Part shown: piece by piece, positions 60,677 through 64,000 of the stretch
Layout of the letters: every line of letters starts with the position of its first letter
Numbering within the stretch: position 1 is the stretch's first letter
DNA from: Carnegiea gigantea
Taxonomy: Eukaryota; Streptophyta; Magnoliopsida; Caryophyllales; Cactaceae
Length of the DNA stretch: 64,000 nucleotides
Assembly: GCA_029747015.1 (NCBI GenBank)
Contig: JAKOGI010000052.1
Span: 1,429,501 to 1,493,500 of the forward strand
Direction: 5' to 3'
Notes under the pieces: generated by a model
Seen by the model: only the letters and a program-made list of their open reading frames with translations
Told to the model about the DNA's origin: nothing
The model's database searches: none
Program-made: the position numbers and the translations under genes

Positions 60677-62001
60677 TGGCACAATAGAAAATCCTGTAGT
60701 GAAGGCCCAACTTCCTACATCTGTGCACGACTGCCAGTGCTGAAGTGCATAGCCGTGCGTGGGGTGCATGGGCACCCATGCGTTGAAGCACGTCCTTGCA
60801 CTCTGTTAGACTGCATGTTATTAATTAGTTTTTCAGGCTTTGTTGGGGTTTATCTTTAGTTTATCTTAGAACACTTCTCCAGAGGCGATTTTAGGGTTTA
60901 TTTAGAAGACCTCTAAGACTCTTTTGCATCAAGTTTTTTCATCATTAAAGATTGTTTCACGATCATTATTGCATTTAATCTAAGTTTGCTCCTCAATTCT
61001 CTCTTCTTTTATTATTGCTATTCTACGTTTTGTGTGAATCATGTTTATCATTCTAGGATTTGCTGTGGTTGTTGTTAATATGATTAGTGACTTAATTTCC
61101 TAACTTGAGTTGGTATTAATGCCAATTATGTAGGAAGCGATCACAACCAAACTATGAGATCACCAAGTGAAAGACAAACTATATTTTTAGTGTTTCGATT
61201 TGGAAAGTTGACACCAACATAGCAGGGGTCATACATCTGGTCAAGGGGGTCTCTAATGTGACTAGAAAACAGACTGATTTCCAAGGTTAATGAACAAGTC
61301 ATTGATAAGTGTTGCCAACAGTAGGGAAGGGAGACAGAGAAATTGTTGGTTTTGCTTCTGCTTGATTGATGGGATACTTGGGTGGACGAAAAATGAGAAG
61401 AGGCATAATTAATCTTAAATCTGACACTTGGCAAGTCTTTTCAAAATGGTCTAACTCAATGTGTGCTTGCTTATATTTTCACAATATGGTCAAGTTTAAG
61501 ATGAAAAGAGGTATCATCCTATAGATTTAGGAAACAGTTATAAGGGTCGTGTTTAACAATAATGTTTTGAGTAGCGTCTAATATTTTGACCAAGTCAATT
61601 ATAAAATTTACAAGAGGTTAGTCTCTCGTTGGATAAGGTCCCTCAAGTTGGTAACAACTGAGTTGTAATACAATGTTATATTAAAGATTTTGGATCACAC
61701 ATCTAGCTTTCATCCATATCAATCCAAAACATGGGTTAGCTATTTAGATCCAAATCTTTAACAATTTACTACCATTCATGGCTGATCCCTTGCAGACGAA
61801 CAAAAAAATATCTTTGATTTCTATATATCATATTTGTATTAATTAAAATTCTAAAGCCATTTTTTATAGTTCCATTGGTCATTTTATTTGCATCAATAGA
61901 CAATGCATTGAATGTGCACCGAAAGTGCACATGCATAATTTTCCTTTTAAAAAAAAGATTAAAATTCAAACACGAGAAAAATAGCCCCCTTGACAGAACA
62001 G
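60677..62001. other. Possible gypsy LTR debris, no gene
   Basis: The part around 60830-61140 (GGGTTTATCTTTAG, GATTTTAGGGTTTATTTAG, CTCAATTCTCTCTTC) has the feel of a plant gypsy LTR, but no boundary was found. A 97-residue minus-strand frame at 61141-61434 has no recognisable domain. Confidence 0.3.
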
Positions 62002-64000
62002 GAATTGGTGTAATATACTCTATTTGGTCTTGATAGTGACAGTGAGAGTTTGGTTACTGCTGCTGCTCATTGTGGTGGTAATTTAACCTTTGATGAACTT
62101 CGTTCTAAGCTAATTTTGTATGAACAAGATCTCTCCCATCTTCGTGAGCAATCTACTGCCACTCATCAAGCCTTCGCTGGTGCCACTAAAAATTCTCCTT
62201 AGGGCACCTCTACCAATACCACCACCTCCGCTCAACCATCCAATACCAACATACTCACTGTGGGGGTCATGGCAACTGGCGTGGAGGCCGAGGAAGGGGG
62301 TGCAGAGGTGGTCATGGTCATGGTTGTGGTTCTAGAGAAGGTCATGGAAATCAGAACCAGCAGCAGCACTCTTCAACTACTGGAAATAGTCAGTTGGCAT
62401 TAGGTATATCTCTTCTTCATAGTAATTGTACTATTGCTTCAACCTCTTCTTGCTCTTTGAGGTTCGAGTTATTTTCCACCATTAATGCTAATGAGTCCCC
62501 CTAGCCCTAGTTGTTTGCCAACTTTGTTTTCAGCCAGCCACACTGCTGTGTTCTGCCCTCGATATTTTCCTGCTCTTGCAGAGATGCAATCCACTCCTCC
62601 AGCTGCCTCAGCCACTGTCCAGTCTCGTGAGACTAATGATGCCACTTGGTACCTAGATTTCGGTGCAACTACCCGCATGAAACCCGCCAAAGGTATTCTT
62701 TCTCCTAAATATGTTTACAAGAACACGAGTTCTATTATTATTGGCAATGGTTCTAGGTTGGTCAACTTATGCTGAACTCCTCTGCCAAGCCCCTAAAACT
62801 GACTAATATTTTACATGTTCCCAATTTAAAGTACAACTTGCTTTTTGTCTGTCAACTTTGTGAAGACAATAATTGCATGGTTAACTTTGTTGCTTCTTCT
62901 ATGCATATTAAGGACAAGGAAACGGGGACAATACTCTTGAAGGGTTCTAGTGACAATGAAGTCTACTCACTTTCTTCATGCTCACCACATGCATTGGTTT
63001 CCATTCACGCGTCGGGTGATGTTTGACATAATAGGCTAGGTCATTATGGTTCTCAAGTCTTAGATATGCTTAAGCATAAATATTTTAGTGTTTCGGAGTC
63101 CAAAATTTCAAATAAGTGCATTGCTTGTAATATGCAGAAAGCTCATTGGTTACCCTTTAATAATGTAGAACATTGGTTTAGTAGACATTATATTTAATTA
63201 ACTCGGATGTTTAGCAATCTCCTATCCTTTCCAATTTGGGTTCTTGTTATTATGTCTGTTTTGTGAACGATTGTACTCGCTACACCTAAGTTATCCCATG
63301 AAACACAAATCTGAGACACATTCTATATTTCTTGCTTTTTAAAAAATGGTGGAAAATCTTTTTGATAAGAAAATTTGGATTTTTCAAAGTGATGGTGGAA
63401 AAATTTTCATAGCACACCTTTAGTTACACATTTTTGACGGCATGGCATTGTTTTCCACAAATCTTTCCCACACACTGCTGAATAAAATGGTGTGGTGGAA
63501 TGCAAACATAGACATATTATTGAAGTGGCTCATACTCTTTTACTTGAGGCTCATTTACCTAGTCAATTATGGGTTGATGCTGCCTATACCACCACTTATC
63601 TCATTAATCGTCTCCCTGCACCTATTCTTGATAATCAGTCTCCTTCTGAACGTATTTTCCACCGTTCCCCTGACTATTCCCTTCTTAGTGTTTTTGGGTG
63701 TGAATATTTCCTAACTATTCTAAATCTACCACACAGATTGACTTCTCGATCAAAACATTATATATTTATAGGCTATGCTTCTAATAATTACAAGGGTTAC
63801 CGATGCTTTGATCCACAAATGGGTCAAGTTCATATGAGTCATCATGTTATCTTTCATGAAGACATTTTTCCTTATCTTGACCTTGTGCCTTCTCCAGTGT
63901 CAGCCCAAGTCATTCCTCCCTTCGAGCTTGTTGTCACTAGCTCACTTACGACCACCCTACCAGCCCAAATCACCTCACCCGCTGCCCACGGCCCGACTGT
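62002..64000 (+). pseudogene. Decayed Copia gag-protease-integrase, cut by the window edge
   Basis: The order is that of a Copia polyprotein. A gag end (GLDSDSESLVTAAAH, LTFDELRSKLILYEQDL) comes first. A Gly/Arg-rich GRGRGGRGHGHG stretch near 62290 follows. The protease active site reads WYLDFGATTRM (62646-62678; usual D-S/T-G-A, so the second residue is Phe). The pre-integrase zinc region has LGHYGSQVLDML and CIACNMQKAH. The integrase follows: FQSDGGKIF, NGVVECKHRHIIEVAHTLL, LWVDAAYTTTYLINRLP and FIGYASNNYKGYRCF. Stops and frameshifts occur throughout. It starts abruptly within gag, without LTR or primer site, and continues beyond 64000. Confidence 0.8.

Noticed and set aside
1..64000. CRISPR arrays, rRNA or intact tRNA genes
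   Set aside because: None seen; the tRNA-like sequences are SINE heads or B-box-like motifs without a cloverleaf.

Overview
The window reads as nuclear DNA of a flowering plant. It is AT-rich and intron-bearing. It carries plant non-LTR retrotransposons with DUF4283 and zf-RVT modules, Copia and Ty3/gypsy pieces, hAT and Tourist MITEs, TRIMs, an Au SINE and Helitrons. It also holds one intact gene of the plant-specific DUF4228/PADRE-like class. The species cannot be named from the sequence. Almost all of the 64 kb is mobile DNA or its debris; only two host genes are supported.

Layout. 1-2100: the 5' end of a minus-strand gene running off the left edge (first coding exon, leader intron, leader exon, promoter). 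2885-13562: a tandem cluster of eight related Helitron-like elements, one carrying a MITE nested inside a MITE. 13563-15700: a GC-richer island with a cluster of site II promoter motifs, then the intact minus-strand DUF4228/PADRE-like gene with its TATA box. 15713-22300: hAT-like and Tourist-like MITEs, microsatellites and unassigned AT-rich DNA. 22490-27460: decayed Ty3/gypsy DNA in the unusual order integrase - LTR - gag - LTR. 28841-29732: a 5'-truncated LINE tail. 30161-36269: a full-length but dead LINE (LINE-A) with about 21-bp target site duplications. 36790-42856: a 5'-truncated Copia element split by a 3.3-kb solo LTR with a perfect 5-bp duplication. 44121-49552: a second dead LINE (LINE-B). 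51118-58804: short elements (hAT foldback MITE, Au SINE, two TRIMs in opposite orientation, a second SINE family, three Tourist-type MITEs). 60031-60676: a Copia-type solo LTR with a perfect 5-bp duplication. 62002-64000: a decayed Copia gag-protease-integrase reading off the right edge.

How the parts relate. Insertion order can be read directly in several places: MITE into MITE into Helitron, solo LTR into Copia, MITE into gypsy LTR. All LINE copies are inactivated, and their key-residue losses are mostly G-to-A on the coding strand (Asp to Asn, Trp to stop), as expected from deamination of methylated cytosine on the other strand. I found no obviously new enzymatic system. The observations most worth a second look are the Helitron cluster with a conserved A-box/B-box-like module at constant spacing, the orphan site II promoter island, the permuted gypsy arrangement and the tandem-repeat-bearing 3.3-kb solo LTR.
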